DNA of 30,533 bases from an uncultured Phycisphaerales bacterium. GTDB taxonomy: Bacteria > Planctomycetota > Phycisphaerae > Sedimentisphaerales > Anaerobacaceae. The notes beneath the pieces were generated by a model that was given only the letters and a program-made list of their open reading frames with translations, did not search any database and was not told the DNA's origin. The stretch spans positions 1 to 30,533 of the forward strand of contig CALEZT010000116.1 of assembly GCA_937927975.1 (NCBI GenBank), written 5' to 3'. Position numbers and translations under genes: made by a program. Below, in pieces: positions 15,683 through 23,361 of this stretch (within the stretch, counting starts at the first letter, position 1; the number at the start of each line of letters is the position of its first letter).

Positions 15683-16375
15683 ATGCCATCTCGGCGAGCC
15701 TATCTCACGTTCACCTATCGCGAGGCGGTGCTGCGGATTTCGTGCAGCCGGTTCGACGTGGTCGCCGCGGAGATCGTTCGCCAGCGGCATCTGCTCGAAG
15801 ACTACCTTCGGCGACATCCTGAGTTCCAGCGTTCGCTCGTGCCGATGGAAGCCCGTGCGGATGCGCCCGAGATCGCCAGGCACATGGGCTGGGCGGCGGG
15901 CCTGGTCGGCGTCGGACCGATGGCCGCGGTGGCCGGCGCGATGGCCCAGTGGTCGGCTCACGCGGCCCTGGAGGCGGGAGCGGCTGAGGTCATCGTGGAC
16001 AATGGAGGCGATATTTTCCTCCAGGCGGTCGAACCGGTGATCGTGTCCTTGGGCGCCGGCGCGTCCAGGCTGGCCGACCGGCTCGCTCTTCGCGTCGAGC
16101 CGCAGGAGACCCCCCTTTCGATCTGCTCCTCCTCGGGCAAGATGGGTCACTCGATGAGCCTGGGCCAATGCGACCTGGCCACGGTCGTCGCCAAGGACGC
16201 CGCACTGGCCGACGCCGCCGCGACGCAGGCGGCCAATCTCGTCCGGACGCCCGACGACGTGGACGCGGCCCTGGAGCGGATCATGGTCATCCCGAACATC
16301 GCCGGCGTGCTGATCGTCCAGGACGACCGCGTCGGCCTGGCGGGGCGCCTGCCCGAACTGGTGAAGGCAGGTTGA
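15683..16375 (+). CDS. UPF0280 family protein (ApbE-related), third gene of the homocysteine cluster
   Basis: 230 residues from the ATG at 15683; the frame continues upstream into the ferredoxin gene, so this is the sensible start, though the ribosome site (GGGT) is weak. UPF0280 signatures: GWAAGLVGVGPMAAVAGAMAQ (about 72-92), EVIVDNGGDIFL (107-118), the Ser/Gly-rich CSSSGKMGHSMSLG (150-163) and DAAATQAANLV. The family is distantly related to FMN transferase ApbE. A member is one of the three genes linked to homocysteine synthesis in methanogens; its exact reaction is unsettled. Its position directly after DUF39 and NIL-ferredoxin supports a role in that pathway. Confidence 0.88.
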   Translation: MPSRRAYLTFTYREAVLRISCSRFDVVAAEIVRQRHLLEDYLRRHPEFQRSLVPMEARADAPEIARHMGWAAGLVGVGPMAAVAGAMAQWSAHAALEAGAAEVIVDNGGDIFLQAVEPVIVSLGAGASRLADRLALRVEPQETPLSICSSSGKMGHSMSLGQCDLATVVAKDAALADAAATQAANLVRTPDDVDAALERIMVIPNIAGVLIVQDDRVGLAGRLPELVKAG

Positions 16376-16451
16376 ACGAACGCGCCTGCCTGGGGTAAGT
16401 GTCGTTCCTAATGCATCTCACACGTCTTCATCGCATCCCCATTTTTTTGAC

Positions 16452-16480
16452 TTGGCGAAAACCACACCCCGCGGTATGGT
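16452..16480 (+). promoter_or_regulatory. Sigma70-type promoter of the membrane protein/MoxR operon
   Basis: TTGGCG (16452-16457), 17-base spacer, TATGGT (16475-16480), about 55 bases before the ATG at 16535. This is a moderate match to consensus. It is the only promoter seen before the five-gene operon. Confidence 0.5.
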
Positions 16481-16534
16481 ATCGGACATCGCGGGACGTG
16501 AGGCCCGTTCATCTTTTTTGGCTGGAGAAAGACG

Positions 16535-17329
16535 ATGGACGCAATGCAGTTCGAACCGATGTCGGTCAGCAGGATCATAGACAGAACCTTCACCCTGTAT
16601 AAGCGGAACTTCGTGCGGTTCATCACGATCGTCGCGGTCATCCAGGTGCCGTTGGCCTTGCTGTCTTTGGTGTGGCTGGCGATGCTCTCTCGCAGCTTCG
16701 AGGACGGCACATCGGCAATCACCGGGACCGTCACCGCTTTCGTAAGCATCTTCATATCGCTCGTGGGAAATGCGCTCTGCCAGGGGGCCCTGGCCAGGAG
16801 CATCTCGGACGCGTATCTGGGCAAGGAACTCACGGTGGAGCAGACCTTCCGAGCCGTGCTGCCAAAGCTCATGACCCTCATCGGCGCCAGCCTTCTGATT
16901 GGTCTGGTCGTCGGGGTGGGGTTCATGCTGCTGGTCGTTCCCGGCGTCATCTTCGGCCTGTGGTACTTCGTGACCACGCCGTCGATCGTGGTGGAGAACC
17001 AGGGCGCCACCGCCGGCATGTCCCGAAGCAAGGCCTTGGCCTCCGGCAATCTGGGCAAGGTGTTCGCCGTGGGCTTTCTGGCTGTAGCCATTACGTGGAT
17101 TATCTCTTTCCCAATAGGATTCGTGGGCGGTTTCATCTCCAGGCTCCTGTTCAGCGAGAGCTTCATGCTCACGTTGTTCTGCGATCAGTTCGCGGGATTG
17201 ATCGGACAGGTCCTGGCGACGCCCATCGCGTCGGCGGCAGCGGTCCTGCTCTACTACGACCTGCGGATCCGCAAGGAAGGCTTCGACCTCCAGATGCTCG
17301 CCCAAAGCATGGGTACGAGTCAGGGGTAG
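16535..17329 (+). CDS. Polytopic membrane protein (GPDPase membrane-domain-like)
   Basis: 264 residues; GGAG lies seven bases before the ATG. About five to six membrane helices: 27-51, 62-88, 112-148 (probably two), 175-202 and 213-242. The N-terminus FEPMSVSRIIDRTFTLYKRNF and the C-terminal YYDLRIRKEGFDLQML are characteristic of a family of membrane proteins resembling the membrane domain of glycerophosphodiester phosphodiesterase. No catalytic domain is present. It is first in an operon with DUF4129, DUF4350, MoxR and DUF58 genes, where such proteins are common. The role is unknown; a part in envelope or membrane-complex assembly is inferred from context. Confidence 0.8.
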   Translation: MDAMQFEPMSVSRIIDRTFTLYKRNFVRFITIVAVIQVPLALLSLVWLAMLSRSFEDGTSAITGTVTAFVSIFISLVGNALCQGALARSISDAYLGKELTVEQTFRAVLPKLMTLIGASLLIGLVVGVGFMLLVVPGVIFGLWYFVTTPSIVVENQGATAGMSRSKALASGNLGKVFAVGFLAVAITWIISFPIGFVGGFISRLLFSESFMLTLFCDQFAGLIGQVLATPIASAAAVLLYYDLRIRKEGFDLQMLAQSMGTSQG

Positions 17330-17333
17330 AGCG

Positions 17334-18056
17334 TTGTCTGTCAGGCTCCGAAACCTGTGGCTGCTTGTGGCGGTCGGGGCGGCTTGGGCCGCCGTGGTCC
17401 CCGTCGCGGCTGCGTCGGCGGATCGAACGTTCCAGTACGAACGGCCCGACGCGCAGACGATCAAGGAACACACGCGTCAGATCCTCAGCGATCCCCAATT
17501 CGCGCCTCGCAAGACGTTCAGCCAATGGCTCCTGGAGAAATTCCGGCGGTGGGACCGTCCCGACGTCCGCCTGCCCAGAGGGATCGGCACGTTTCTGCTG
17601 TGGGCGGTGATCGCCTGGTGCCTCTTGACCCTGCTGGCGATCTTCATTCATTTCCTCTGGACGATCTGGGTGCTGTTCCGCCGGCCGCAGGTGTCGGGAT
17701 TCCCTCTGGGAGCCGATGGCTCGGTCCTGTACGAACGATTGTCCTTCGATCAGCTCTGGCAGAAATCGCAGGACCTCGCCCAACGCGGGTCTTATCGCGA
17801 CGCCGCGGGTCTTCTGCTGCTGGCCCTGCTGCGACGGCTCGACGCCTCCCGCGTCCTCCGTTTCCACACCAGCAAGACCAACGGCGAATACCTGCACGAG
17901 TATCCCGCCCAGTCGCCCGGCCGATCGCAGTTCGCGCAGTTCGTCGCCGCCTTCGAGCGGAGCATCTACGGCGGCCTGGAAGTCCCGAAACAAACCTATG
18001 AAACCATGAACTCCCTGGCGGAGCGGATTGTCAGCGATGTCGTCCCCAAGCCATAG
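17334..18056 (+). CDS. DUF4129 domain membrane protein
   Basis: 240 residues with a TTG start at 17334, four bases after the upstream stop; AGGGG about eight bases upstream supports it. Residues 7-29 form a signal peptide or first membrane helix, and 84-115 a long membrane helix. The C-terminal DUF4129 domain (about 135-235) shows the typical RGSYRDAAGLLLLALLRRLD, with FHTSKTNGEYL and FERSIYGG. In bacteria this domain is often fused to transglutaminase-like proteins next to MoxR/DUF58 genes. The function is not established; probably a membrane partner in the MoxR system. The next gene overlaps its end. Confidence 0.82.
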   Translation: MSVRLRNLWLLVAVGAAWAAVVPVAAASADRTFQYERPDAQTIKEHTRQILSDPQFAPRKTFSQWLLEKFRRWDRPDVRLPRGIGTFLLWAVIAWCLLTLLAIFIHFLWTIWVLFRRPQVSGFPLGADGSVLYERLSFDQLWQKSQDLAQRGSYRDAAGLLLLALLRRLDASRVLRFHTSKTNGEYLHEYPAQSPGRSQFAQFVAAFERSIYGGLEVPKQTYETMNSLAERIVSDVVPKP

Positions 18057-19272
18057 ATCCGAATATAAGATCCTCCTGATCCTGGCGATCCTCAGCGGCC
18101 TGGTGCTGCTGGCGATGGTCTGGAGCGGGATGGTGCAGGAGGATCGGTCGGGCCAGCCGGGGCTTCGGACGACCCGCTCGACGAACGTCGATGGACTGCT
18201 CGCCTGCTTCGAGCTCTTCGAGCGACTGGAAATCCCCGTCCGACGGTCGGATCGAATGCTGTTGTCGGACCACATCGAAGACGCTGGCGTGGTCTTTCTG
18301 ATCGATCCGCGCCTGCCCGTCAACACCGGTGAGATCATGGACCTGGGCGCGTGGATCGAACGAGGCGGCGTGCTGATCGTCTCAGAGAACCTGGGACTCC
18401 TGATGGACCTGGACCCCGCCGCAGCGGATCTGGTGAATAAGGACCGCACCTCCAGGGCCGGTTCGCAGACGCCGCGAACGCTGCCGCTGTCGAGGGACGT
18501 CCACGAGGTGTCGCTGGACGAAGACAACGTGTTCGCCTTGAAGTTGCCGGACGAGGGGACGCCGCACAAGGCGATCGAACCGCTGTTCGAAGACCGTCAC
18601 GGCGTGCGGATCGCGGAGCATCGCGTGGGCCGCGGGCGCGTGGTTCTTCTCTCGGACAGTTCCTTCCTGACCAACGAGCGCCTCGGAGACCACGACAACA
18701 GTGTGCTGGCGGTCAATCTCGTGTCCTACGCGATGAGCCGTGCGACGGCTCGAACGGTCCTCTTCGACGAGTATCACTTCGGCTTCGGCGACGGCAACCA
18801 GGGCTTCCGCCTGCTCTGGGGCATGCTCTTCACTACCAGCGCCGGCTGGGCCGTGCTCACCTTGACGGCCGCCGGAATCCTGTTTCTCTACTACAAAGGC
18901 CGTCAGTTCGGCCCCCGGCGAGACCTCGCCAGACAGCGCCGCCGACGCTCGAAGATGGAATTCGTTCAAGCGGTCGCAGCGACCTACCACAGCGCGGGCG
19001 CGCACCGATTGACGCTTCGCATGATCTACAACTGGTTCCGCCAGCGGACCACGGCTCGGGTGGGTTTGTCCTCCACCGCGCCGAACCGGCTCCTGGCCCA
19101 GGAACTCGCCCGGCGGGGCCGCCTCGACGTCGCTGAGATTCAGCGGACGCTCGACGACTGCGAGGGGCTCCTGGCGCGGCCGGAGGTGTCACAACGTCAG
19201 CTCAACGCCGCCCTGTCGCGGCTTGCACAGATCGAAAAGGAGGCTTTGGATGGACTTGGCAACGGCAAATGA
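18028..19272 (+). CDS. DUF4350 domain membrane protein
   Basis: 414 residues if started at TTG 18028, with GGAG four bases upstream; the ATG at 18037 is an alternative nine bases on. It overlaps the DUF4129 gene by 29 or 20 bases. Membrane helices at about 14-33 and 264-289 enclose an extracytoplasmic DUF4350 domain with a glutamine-amidotransferase-like fold pattern (GLLACFELFERLEIP, WIERGGVLIVSE, GRVVLLSDSSFLTNE, FDEYHFGFG). A charged cytoplasmic tail of about 120 residues follows. It is a standard member of MoxR/DUF58 operons. The biochemical role is unknown. Confidence 0.82.
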   Translation: MSAMSSPSHRSEYKILLILAILSGLVLLAMVWSGMVQEDRSGQPGLRTTRSTNVDGLLACFELFERLEIPVRRSDRMLLSDHIEDAGVVFLIDPRLPVNTGEIMDLGAWIERGGVLIVSENLGLLMDLDPAAADLVNKDRTSRAGSQTPRTLPLSRDVHEVSLDEDNVFALKLPDEGTPHKAIEPLFEDRHGVRIAEHRVGRGRVVLLSDSSFLTNERLGDHDNSVLAVNLVSYAMSRATARTVLFDEYHFGFGDGNQGFRLLWGMLFTTSAGWAVLTLTAAGILFLYYKGRQFGPRRDLARQRRRRSKMEFVQAVAATYHSAGAHRLTLRMIYNWFRQRTTARVGLSSTAPNRLLAQELARRGRLDVAEIQRTLDDCEGLLARPEVSQRQLNAALSRLAQIEKEALDGLGNGK

Positions 19273-20206
19273 ACTCGCCCGCAGAATCGCGACCGAGTTG
19301 GGCAAGGTCCTCGTCGGGCAGGACGCGGTGATCGAGGATTCGGTCGTCGCCCTGCTGGCCGGCGGGCACGCCCTGCTCGAAGGCGTCCCCGGGACCGGCA
19401 AGACCCTGCTCGGACGGGCGCTGGCCCACGTGACGGGGACTTCGTTCAAGCGGATTCAGTTCACGCCGGACCTGATGCCCTCCGACATCGTCGGTGTCAA
19501 CGTCTTCGACACCTCCGCCCGGCAGTTCGACTTCCGGCCGGGCCCGGTCTTCAGCGATCTGGTCCTGGCCGACGAGATCAATCGAGCCCCCGCCAAGACC
19601 CAGTCGGCCCTGCTGGAGGCCATGCAGGAACGCCGCGCGACCGTGGACGGCAAGCCGCACGACCTGTCGCCTGTCTTCACGGTGTTCGCCACCCAGAACC
19701 CCGTCGAATTCGAAGGGACCTATCCGCTGCCCGAGGCCCAGGTGGATCGGTTCATGCTCAAGATCGTGATCGACTACCCGGACGAGGCGGCCGAGACCCG
19801 CATCCTGGACCAGGTCGAGGGGGGCTTCGACTCCGCGGATCTGGCCGGCGCGCACATCGAACGGCTCCTCGATGTGCACAAGCTCGCGGAGCTGCGCGAG
19901 GCGACCCGCAAGATCCACGTCGAGCCGATGGTTCGCAGCTACATCACGCGGGTCATCCGCGCCACGCGGAACCGGCCCCAGGTGACGCTGGGGGCCAGCC
20001 CGCGAGCAGGCGTGTGCCTGCTCCTGGCGGCCAAGGCCCGCGCCCTGCTGGCAAGCCGCGACTTCGTGAGTCCCGACGACGTGAAAGCCATCGCTCCGGC
20101 GGTCCTGCGACACCGAATCCTGCTGCTGCCCGAGGCGGAGGTCGAGGGCCTCAGCCCCGACGACTGCCTCAAGGAAATCCTGCAGCACGCGGAGGTTCCG
20201 AGGTAA
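19250..20206 (+). CDS. MoxR-family AAA+ ATPase
   Basis: 318 residues from the ATG at 19250, which has AGGAGG six to seven bases upstream; it starts inside the last codons of the DUF4350 gene. Walker A GVPGTGKT (45-52), Walker B LVLADE (104-109) with INRAPAKTQSALLEAMQE, sensor-1 FATQNP, and the arginine-containing lid region near GASPRAG. MoxR ATPases act as chaperones, often working with VWA or DUF58 partner proteins to mature or insert metal or cofactor enzymes and in stress responses. The DUF58 partner follows after three bases. The client is not identifiable from the window. Confidence 0.93.
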   Translation: MDLATANELARRIATELGKVLVGQDAVIEDSVVALLAGGHALLEGVPGTGKTLLGRALAHVTGTSFKRIQFTPDLMPSDIVGVNVFDTSARQFDFRPGPVFSDLVLADEINRAPAKTQSALLEAMQERRATVDGKPHDLSPVFTVFATQNPVEFEGTYPLPEAQVDRFMLKIVIDYPDEAAETRILDQVEGGFDSADLAGAHIERLLDVHKLAELREATRKIHVEPMVRSYITRVIRATRNRPQVTLGASPRAGVCLLLAAKARALLASRDFVSPDDVKAIAPAVLRHRILLLPEAEVEGLSPDDCLKEILQHAEVPR

Positions 20207-20209
20207 CGA

Positions 20210-21520
20210 ATGCTCCCGTCCCCGCGACTGATCATCCTGGTGATGGCGGCGGCGCCCCTGTTCCTGGCAGGCACGCTCTACGAGGGCGCGACCGCGGTGG
20301 GCGTCCTGTACCTGATGCTCCTGGCCTTTTATACGAGCCTGGACGCCCTGCTGCTTCCCCGCAAGAAGCACATCGTGGTGAGCCGCGGCCTCGCGGAGAG
20401 GGTCTCCGTTGGATATCCGACCGCTCTGAGCCTGACGGTGGAGAACCGCACCCGACGGCGGATGGAGGTCGAGACGGCCCACGACTGCCCCGAAGAGCTG
20501 GAGGTCTCGCCGGACCGGACCCAGGCCGTGATCGCGCCCGGCGGGACCGTCACGTTCGATCTTCGACTAACCGCCCGCCAGCGCGGCGAACACCAGCTTG
20601 GCCGGGTCTTCGTGCGGGCGCTGCCCGCGCTGGGCCTGTTGTACCGCCAGTTCACCGTGGACCTGCCGACCCAAGTGCAGGTCTTCCCCAACCTGATGAA
20701 CGTCCGGCGGACGGAGCTGCTGGCTCGTCGCGGGTCGAGCTACGAGCAGGGACTGGCCCGGCTTCGCAGCATCGGCCAGGGTTTCGAGTTTGAGAGCCTC
20801 CGCAAGTACGTCCAGGGCGACGAACTCTCGCGGATCGAATGGAAGGTGACCGCCCGGCGGGCGGACCTGATCGTGAAGAACTTCGAGCCGGAGCGGCAGC
20901 AGAGCATCCTCGTCGCCCTCGACGTGGGCCGCGCCACCGCAGGCGAGTTCGGAGGACTGAGCCGGGTGGATTATCTCGTCAACGCCACGCTCATGCTCGC
21001 CTTCATCGCTCTGCGCCAGCGGGACCAGTTCAGCATGGTCGCCTTCAGCGATCGGATCGAGAGCTATCTGCCGCCGGTCAGCGGGCTCAAGGGACTCGAA
21101 CGGGTCGCCCGCGCCCTGTACCGCTTGCAGCCGCGGATGGTCGAATCCGACTACGGCGGAGCCTGCCGATTCCTGGGCCTGAAGAATCGCAAACGCAGCC
21201 TCCTGTGCATGATGACCGACGTGGTCGACCGCCAGGCCAGCGACGTGCTGATCGCATACATGGTCCGATTCGCCCGCTACCATCTGCCGCTGGCGGTGAC
21301 CCTATCGAACCCGGAGATTCAGAGCGTCGCGCACCAGCCCTTGGCAGAGTGCGAGAACGCGTACGCCAAGGCGGTCGCGCTGGACGTGCTGGCCGCGAGG
21401 GAAGAGGCCCTGATCTCCATGCGGCGTAAAGGCGTCTCGGTCCTGGACGTCCCCCCGAATCGCCTGACGCCGGAATTGATCAACCGGTACACGCAGATCA
21501 AAGCGATGCGCCGGCTATGA
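20210..21520 (+). CDS. DUF58 / von Willebrand A-like protein, MoxR partner
   Basis: 436 residues. Two N-terminal membrane helices (about 6-24 and 26-45) precede a beta-rich domain. The DUF58 signature then appears: FESLRKYVQGDELSRIEWKV (about 187-206), leading to a VWA-type segment with VALDVGRATAG, in which the metal-site motif DxSxS is altered (D-V-G-R-A). ATG 20210 follows the MoxR stop by three bases. DUF58 proteins are frequent MoxR partners. It is the last gene of the operon; the end is 22 bases from the convergent SpoIIM gene. Confidence 0.9.
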   Translation: MLPSPRLIILVMAAAPLFLAGTLYEGATAVGVLYLMLLAFYTSLDALLLPRKKHIVVSRGLAERVSVGYPTALSLTVENRTRRRMEVETAHDCPEELEVSPDRTQAVIAPGGTVTFDLRLTARQRGEHQLGRVFVRALPALGLLYRQFTVDLPTQVQVFPNLMNVRRTELLARRGSSYEQGLARLRSIGQGFEFESLRKYVQGDELSRIEWKVTARRADLIVKNFEPERQQSILVALDVGRATAGEFGGLSRVDYLVNATLMLAFIALRQRDQFSMVAFSDRIESYLPPVSGLKGLERVARALYRLQPRMVESDYGGACRFLGLKNRKRSLLCMMTDVVDRQASDVLIAYMVRFARYHLPLAVTLSNPEIQSVAHQPLAECENAYAKAVALDVLAAREEALISMRRKGVSVLDVPPNRLTPELINRYTQIKAMRRL

Positions 21521-21545
21521 CCGGAAATCCGAAATTCGAATTTCA
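21521..21545. repeat. Palindromic repeat between convergent genes
   Basis: The 22-base gap between the DUF58 and SpoIIM stop codons consists almost wholly of AAATCC plus the perfect 14-bp palindrome GAAATTCGAATTTC (21531-21544). AAATCCGAAATTCGAA-like phrases are known short intergenic repeats in environmental genomes. It may serve both converging genes as a terminator. Confidence 0.55.
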
Positions 21546-22517
21546 GCTCTCAGAGGCTGTTCGTCCGACCAGAAGCAAGTACGCGATCACCACCGCAGCC
21601 ACCGTGACGCCCAGGACGATCTTGGCTGCCCCTGGGATGTACGAAGGCGTGATGAAGCCCTCGATGAAACCGGCGATCAGGAACATGGGGATCGTGCCCA
21701 GAAGCAGCAGCACCGCCTCGCGAGCGCCGGCCCTCAGCGAGACCGATCGCGTCATCGATCCCGGCACGGCCAGGGACAGGCCCATTCGCAGCCCCGCCGC
21801 ACCCGCCACCAGGATCGCGAAGATCTCCAGGACCCCGTGCGGAGCGAGAAACGACCACAGAGGATAGCTCAGGCCGTGGTTGGCGAAATGCGCCGCGAAC
21901 CCGCCAAGCATCATCGCGTTGGCCAGCAGCACATAGCACGTGCCCAACCCCGCCGTGATGCCCAGGGCGAAGGCGAAGAACGCAACCGAGATGTTGTTGG
22001 TCATAATCCCCGCGGCCATCGGCGAGTTGGGCATCTGTCGGAATCGCTCGCTGATGTCCTCGGCAGTCACCTCCCGGGCCCCGCTGACATCCAGACCCTG
22101 CGGCACGAACAGATACGCATAGGAAGGCGTGATTCTGGTGGCTGCGTAGGTCCCCAGCATGGCGACGACGAAGAGAGCCGTCGCAAGCGTCATGAACGCC
22201 CACTGGCTGCGAAAGAGACGCGGATACTCGTATCGGAAGAACCGCCAGATCGCGGACAGCTTCCGACCGGATTGGCGGCGGTACAGCATCCCGTGCGCGG
22301 AGATGGCGATCTGGTTGACCCGACGCTGCGTCGCGCCGTCGACCTTGTACATCCGTGCCCGCGCCACATCGACCGCCACCGCGGGATACAGGCGCGTCAA
22401 CTCGTGAAGCTCCTCGTCGGTGAGTTTGCGCAACCCCTGGCGGGACGCCTTGGCGGTAAGGGCTTCCAGCCGGGCCCAGATCGCATGACGGGTGTCGAGA
22501 AAACGGGCAGGAGTCAT
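21543..22517 (-). CDS. Stage II sporulation protein M-like (SpoIIM/DUF95) membrane protein
   Basis: 324 residues. The N-terminal cytoplasmic part (1-95) has the LTDEELHELTRLYPAVAVDVARAR pattern usual in this family, followed by about five to six membrane helices (around 110-135 and 175-318). Conserved features include NNISVAFFAFALGITAGLGT and PHGVLEIFAILVAGAAGL. Non-sporulating bacteria often carry this protein with RDD, MoxR and DUF58 genes; its function there is unknown. Its ATG overlaps the RDD stop (ATGA), so the two are translationally coupled. It converges on the MoxR operon, splitting the usual cluster into two facing units. Confidence 0.87.
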   Translation of the reverse strand: MTPARFLDTRHAIWARLEALTAKASRQGLRKLTDEELHELTRLYPAVAVDVARARMYKVDGATQRRVNQIAISAHGMLYRRQSGRKLSAIWRFFRYEYPRLFRSQWAFMTLATALFVVAMLGTYAATRITPSYAYLFVPQGLDVSGAREVTAEDISERFRQMPNSPMAAGIMTNNISVAFFAFALGITAGLGTCYVLLANAMMLGGFAAHFANHGLSYPLWSFLAPHGVLEIFAILVAGAAGLRMGLSLAVPGSMTRSVSLRAGAREAVLLLLGTIPMFLIAGFIEGFITPSYIPGAAKIVLGVTVAAVVIAYLLLVGRTASES

Positions 22518-23350
22518 GGGTTCTCCTCAGGGGCCCGGGGCGTGTCATCCCGTGGCGGCAATCCAGCTTCGTCGCGCGGGGCCGTCGCACGCTGCGTGAT
22601 CAGGCTCTCCAGCTTGGCTTCGAGCACGGCCGGTGAGTCGGCCGGGACCGGTTCGCCCAGACGCGTCAGGATTGGTCCCATCAACTGGGGCAGCAAACGC
22701 TGACGAGCCTCGATGGTGAGTTGTCCCCGCCGCAGCCAGTAGTTGTGCAACAGCCGATACTCCTGCGGAGTCAAGCGCGAGGCCGCCAGGGCCGCCCCTG
22801 AAACAGCGACGTCGTCGAACACCTTCTGTTTCTTGTCCGCCTTGGCCGCATAGTCCGGGACATCTTCCGAGATCACGACGGTGCCCGCCGCCAGGTCCCC
22901 GAGCCGCTGGGATTTCTTCGTCAGGAACATCGCGATCCCCGCGACGCTGTAAAGGCCCAGGAAATCGACCGCCCGCAGCAGATTGCGGATCGCGATGGAG
23001 TCGAAGGTGATCGGCCCGCCCTCCAGGCGGACGACGCGTATTCTCAGCGACTTCTTCCCCGGCGTCCGGCCGTTCATCCACAGCTCGAACAAGAAAAAAT
23101 ATCCCCAGTAAATCAGAAACGACATGATGATCAGCGCCGCAAGAGCCACGGAGCCGACCTGATCCGCCATGTCGGTCCCCAGGACGATGAGGTTCACCTG
23201 AAAGGCGAAGGACACCACGATCAGGGCCGCGACCAGCAGCGCGATCAACAGATGGTCGATCACGCCCGCTGCGAAGCGGGACCCGATGCCCGCCAGACGC
23301 CGCTGCAGGTCGACATTCTCCGGCGTTTCGATGATGTCGAATTCATCCAT
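22514..23350 (-). CDS. RDD family membrane protein
   Basis: 278 residues from the ATG at 23350 (MDEFDIIETPENV); the frame extends upstream but inside the neighbouring oxidoreductase gene. RDD domain: AGIGSRFAAGVIDHLLIALLV (first helix with Arg and Asp), a second helix near ALIIMSFLIYWGYFFLFELW, then RTPGKKSLRIRVVRLEGG and IRNLLRAVDFLGLYSV. A soluble C-terminal tail of about 100 residues follows. The role of RDD proteins is poorly known; some are ion or stress transporters. It lies 11 bases after the oxidoreductase stop and overlaps SpoIIM. The ribosome site is weak, so reading may depend on upstream translation. Confidence 0.87.
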   Translation of the reverse strand: MDEFDIIETPENVDLQRRLAGIGSRFAAGVIDHLLIALLVAALIVVSFAFQVNLIVLGTDMADQVGSVALAALIIMSFLIYWGYFFLFELWMNGRTPGKKSLRIRVVRLEGGPITFDSIAIRNLLRAVDFLGLYSVAGIAMFLTKKSQRLGDLAAGTVVISEDVPDYAAKADKKQKVFDDVAVSGAALAASRLTPQEYRLLHNYWLRRGQLTIEARQRLLPQLMGPILTRLGEPVPADSPAVLEAKLESLITQRATAPRDEAGLPPRDDTPRAPEENP

Positions 23351-23361
23351 GGTCGAATCGC

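Noticed and set aside
17169..18569. A 466-codon minus-strand frame
   Set aside because: Antisense to the DUF4129 and DUF4350 genes, which overlap as an operon with recognised domains.
19223..19249. Longer start for the MoxR gene at 19223
   Set aside because: AGGAGG is correctly spaced for the ATG at 19250, and the family begins close to that residue.
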